From positions 1 through 7,473 of the forward strand of contig AQRW01000074.1 in NCBI GenBank assembly GCA_000402295.1: a DNA stretch of 7,473 nt, given 5' to 3'. Origin of the DNA: Candidatus Aerophobus profundus SCGC AAA252-L23 (lineage in GTDB: Bacteria > Aerophobota > Aerophobia > Aerophobales > Aerophobaceae). Numbering within the stretch: position 1 is the first letter of the stretch; every line of letters starts with the position of its first letter. The position numbers were made by a program, and so were the translations under genes. Under the pieces are notes generated by a model. That model worked only from the letters and a program-made list of their open reading frames with translations. It was not told where the DNA came from and did not search any database. Shown one piece after another: positions 6,231-7,473 of the stretch.

Positions 6231-6464
6231 TTAGACCTGGAAAATGATATACCATTTACCGTCATCGGCCTTGTTTTTTTCCAGGATTAGTTTTCCCTGT
6301 GCTTCCAGAGCCAGGGGCACTTCCTCAAAAGACTGGGGGTGGGTACCAATTACTTTAATCACGTCCCCTTCCCCAGCCTTCATTATGGCATCCCTTGTTT
6401 TCACCAGGGGCATGGGGCAATTATCCCCCACACAGTCAACGACCCGGGTGGTCCTTATCTCCAT
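6231..6464 (-). CDS. tusA: TusA-family sulfur carrier protein
   Basis: This 77-residue cytoplasmic protein of the TusA/SirA/YedF family has the signature C16-P-M-P within VGDNCPMPLVKTRDAI. Cys16 is the residue that carries persulfide sulfur in TusA. A second cysteine, Cys11 (VVDC), sits just before it. The rest (VIKVIGTHPQSFEEVPLALEAQG, then WYIIFQV) fits the two-layer alpha/beta fold, and the length is normal. GGGAG lies 6 bases before the ATG. It is the first gene after the promoter at 6505-6532 and so probably leads the operon. In E. coli TusA receives sulfur from IscS for tRNA thiolation; here the neighbours are a NifS-like protein without its PLP lysine and a DsrE2-like protein. Exchange with these or delivery to the Fe-S scaffold is a reasonable inference, not shown. 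The symbol denotes the family, not proven tRNA-thiolation function. Confidence 0.88.
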   Translation of the reverse strand: MEIRTTRVVDCVGDNCPMPLVKTRDAIMKAGEGDVIKVIGTHPQSFEEVPLALEAQGKLILEKNKADDGKWYIIFQV

Positions 6465-6478
6465 GTGGTTCTCCCTGA

Positions 6479-6503
6479 AAATATCACTGAACTAATGATA
6501 TTT
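6479..6503. promoter_or_regulatory. Candidate operator: inverted repeat at the predicted transcription start
   Basis: AAATATCA (6479-6486) and TGATATTT (6496-6503) are perfect 8-base inverted repeats with a 9-base spacer. They lie just downstream of the predicted -10 box and cover the likely start of transcription. The size and symmetry suit a dimeric repressor such as the operon's Rrf2 protein, but no known Rrf2 consensus is matched. Confidence 0.4.
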
Positions 6504-6504
6504 A

Positions 6505-6532
6505 ATTTTAGCAAACTGTGATAATAAGTCAA
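6505..6532 (-). promoter_or_regulatory. Sigma70-type promoter for the tusA operon
   Basis: On the minus strand TTGACT (6532-6527) is followed after 16 bases by TAAAAT (6510-6505). An extended -10 TGC precedes it at 6513-6511. Transcription would begin near 6498, about 30-35 bases before the tusA ATG. Close match to consensus and correct placement make this the best promoter in the window. Confidence 0.65.
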
Positions 6533-6583
6533 GGGGGAGAACTAAACAAATGAGAACCTCTCTGGAACGGCTAACCTCACAAA

Positions 6584-6595
6584 GATTGGCCAATC
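6584..6595. promoter_or_regulatory. 12-base perfect palindrome upstream of the promoter
   Basis: GATTGGCCAATC is a perfect palindrome with no loop, about 50 bases upstream of the -35 box. It could be an activator or repressor site. Palindromes this long can also occur by chance in a few kilobases, so the call rests mainly on its intergenic location. Confidence 0.22.
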
Positions 6596-6598
6596 ACG

Positions 6599-6623
6599 AA
6601 AAGCTCAGACTCTTTCTGTAAGC
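6599..6623 (-). terminator. Possible intrinsic terminator after the membrane-protein gene
   Basis: On the minus strand GCT-TA-CAGA (6623-6615) can pair with TCTG-AGC (6609-6603), giving seven base pairs with a two-base bulge and an AAGAG loop. TTTT (6602-6599) follows. It lies about 25 bases past the stop at 6648. The stem is short, so termination would be weak. Confidence 0.3.
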
Positions 6624-6647
6624 GCGGATTATGTCAGCTTTGACTGG

Positions 6648-7469
6648 TCAGGTCTTCTGGATAATCTTTTCCAGTTCACTTTCCCACAAATCATGGCTAT
6701 CGAAATGCTGGTTTGGATCACGGAATATCACATAGGACCAGTAGATAGCGAATATACCTAAGGTGATAATGGAGAGAAAGATATACAGTCCGTACGATCT
6801 TCGGTGAAGGGGACGGGTAGGAGTGGCAATAAAAGCAATGTCCTTTTTGTGGAGAATCTCTGCCATTCTCCCGAAAAAGGCAATCTCTCCCTGCTCATGA
6901 TAGTAATAGTCCATGGTCAGGTAATAGAGGATGAGCAGACCCAGGATAATGGCTGGAATAGTAAAAAGCCCCAGGGGCCGATACAATGATGAGAGACTAC
7001 CGAGATAGCTAAATATCAGCCACAGGCCGAACAGCAGATTTGGGTGCTGTGCTTCTCTTCTATCCAGAACCGGATCCACTTTCATTAAACTTTCAGTCTC
7101 GGTGTCAAACTTCTCCTTTATCCAGGTGGACAGTTTCCCCTTAAGCCTCTTGGTCCGATCAAAATGCTCGTTTCTCCTCTTGTATAGCAACCAGTTGTAC
7201 CACCATATATAGATAGCGGCCAGAAGGGAAACCACAGTGGAGATGATTGTTCCTTTTCCTTCTGCCGCTGCTATGAGATATTGATACAGCATCTCCACCA
7301 GAATCCAACCGATTATTCCCGTACCAAATCCAGCTCTCAAAGTCACTATGAGTCCTATGACAACAACGCTGATGACAATGACTATCAGGAGAAAAACCAG
7401 ATATAGTCCAAAGGAGAGTCTCCTATCTGTTTTTCCCCTTTCCTGCAATTCCGCAATTGCTTCTGCCAT
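6648..7469 (-). CDS. Multi-pass membrane protein with DUF4234-like repeats, function unknown
   Basis: This 273-residue protein has about six hydrophobic segments (near residues 19-43, 50-68, 74-96, 144-163, 166-187 and 226-250). No catalytic motif is recognised. The C-terminal part (YGLYIFLSIITLGIFAIYW, then FRDPNQHFDSHDLWESEL) resembles DUF4234-type membrane domains. The protein appears internally repetitive: FGLYLVF (20-26), FGLWLIF (147-153) and YGLYIFL (226-232) begin comparable segments. A segment ending YNWLLYKRRNEHFDR (91-105) matches one ending YWSYVIFRDPNQHFDS (243-258). The first ATG is only 4 bases from the window edge and the upstream codon is open (AAA), so the true start may lie outside the window. 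It probably belongs to a separate transcription unit from the tusA operon, given the 183-base gap holding a promoter and possible terminator. Function is not assigned. Confidence 0.75.
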   Translation of the reverse strand: MAEAIAELQERGKTDRRLSFGLYLVFLLIVIVISVVVIGLIVTLRAGFGTGIIGWILVEMLYQYLIAAAEGKGTIISTVVSLLAAIYIWWYNWLLYKRRNEHFDRTKRLKGKLSTWIKEKFDTETESLMKVDPVLDRREAQHPNLLFGLWLIFSYLGSLSSLYRPLGLFTIPAIILGLLILYYLTMDYYYHEQGEIAFFGRMAEILHKKDIAFIATPTRPLHRRSYGLYIFLSIITLGIFAIYWSYVIFRDPNQHFDSHDLWESELEKIIQKT

Positions 7470-7473
7470 TTTT

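Noticed and set aside
6550..6621. Plus-strand 23-codon ORF (ATG to TAA) preceded by a G-rich Shine-Dalgarno-like stretch at 6533-6539
   Set aside because: Spacing to the ATG is long (10 bases), no plus-strand promoter is evident, nothing follows it on that strand, and it overlaps the regulatory region of the opposite operon. Too short to support as a gene.

Overview
The window looks like chromosomal DNA from an anaerobic or microaerophilic bacterium. The grounds are a rubrerythrin-type diiron protein, a dense iron-sulfur/persulfide gene set and an Rrf2 regulator with cluster-type cysteines. G+C looks moderate by eye (not counted), AGA/AGG arginine codons are common, and GTG and TTG starts occur. 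The taxon cannot be named from this sequence; an uncultured or deep-branching anaerobic lineage is a guess.

Layout. A REP-like hairpin (30-47) precedes the only plus-strand gene, a short rubrerythrin-like protein (113-625). Everything else is on the minus strand. Read in the direction of transcription these are: a multi-pass membrane protein of DUF4234-like character (7469-6648), an intergenic region with a possible terminator and a good sigma70-type promoter (about 6599-6465), then tusA (6464-6231), a DsrE2-like gene (6185-5763), a NifS/IscS-like gene (5750-4578), an IscU-like scaffold with a C-terminal MIP18-like domain (4563-3913), an Rrf2 regulator (3902-3480), a ZIP metal transporter (3380-2553) and a P1B-type ATPase (2556-643). 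Genes from tusA to the Rrf2 regulator are separated by 10-45 bases. The ZIP and ATPase genes overlap by 4 bases. No stretch over 300 bases lacks a gene.

Most notable point. The NifS-like protein keeps the fold landmarks and the mobile-loop cysteine but has lost the PLP-binding lysine (Thr in SAHT where SAHK/SGHK is expected). It has also lost the residues matching E. coli IscS His104, Asn155 and Gln183. It is therefore unlikely to be a normal cysteine desulfurase. It is encoded between two persulfide-carrier-type proteins (TusA, DsrE2) and an IscU scaffold fused to a MIP18/DUF59-like domain, with an Fe-S-sensor-type Rrf2 gene following. I infer a dedicated Fe-S assembly or persulfide-transfer module in which the NifS-like subunit is a non-PLP scaffold, cluster ligand or sulfur acceptor. 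As I recall, an Archaeoglobus fulgidus IscS with Asp in place of this lysine is a structural precedent.

The metal-transport pair downstream combines a ZIP (usually uptake) with a CPC-type Zn/Cd/Pb exporter that lacks an N-terminal metal-binding domain. The exporter has two oddities: DKTRT in place of the near-invariant DKTGT, and a Cys/His cluster in its nucleotide-binding domain.
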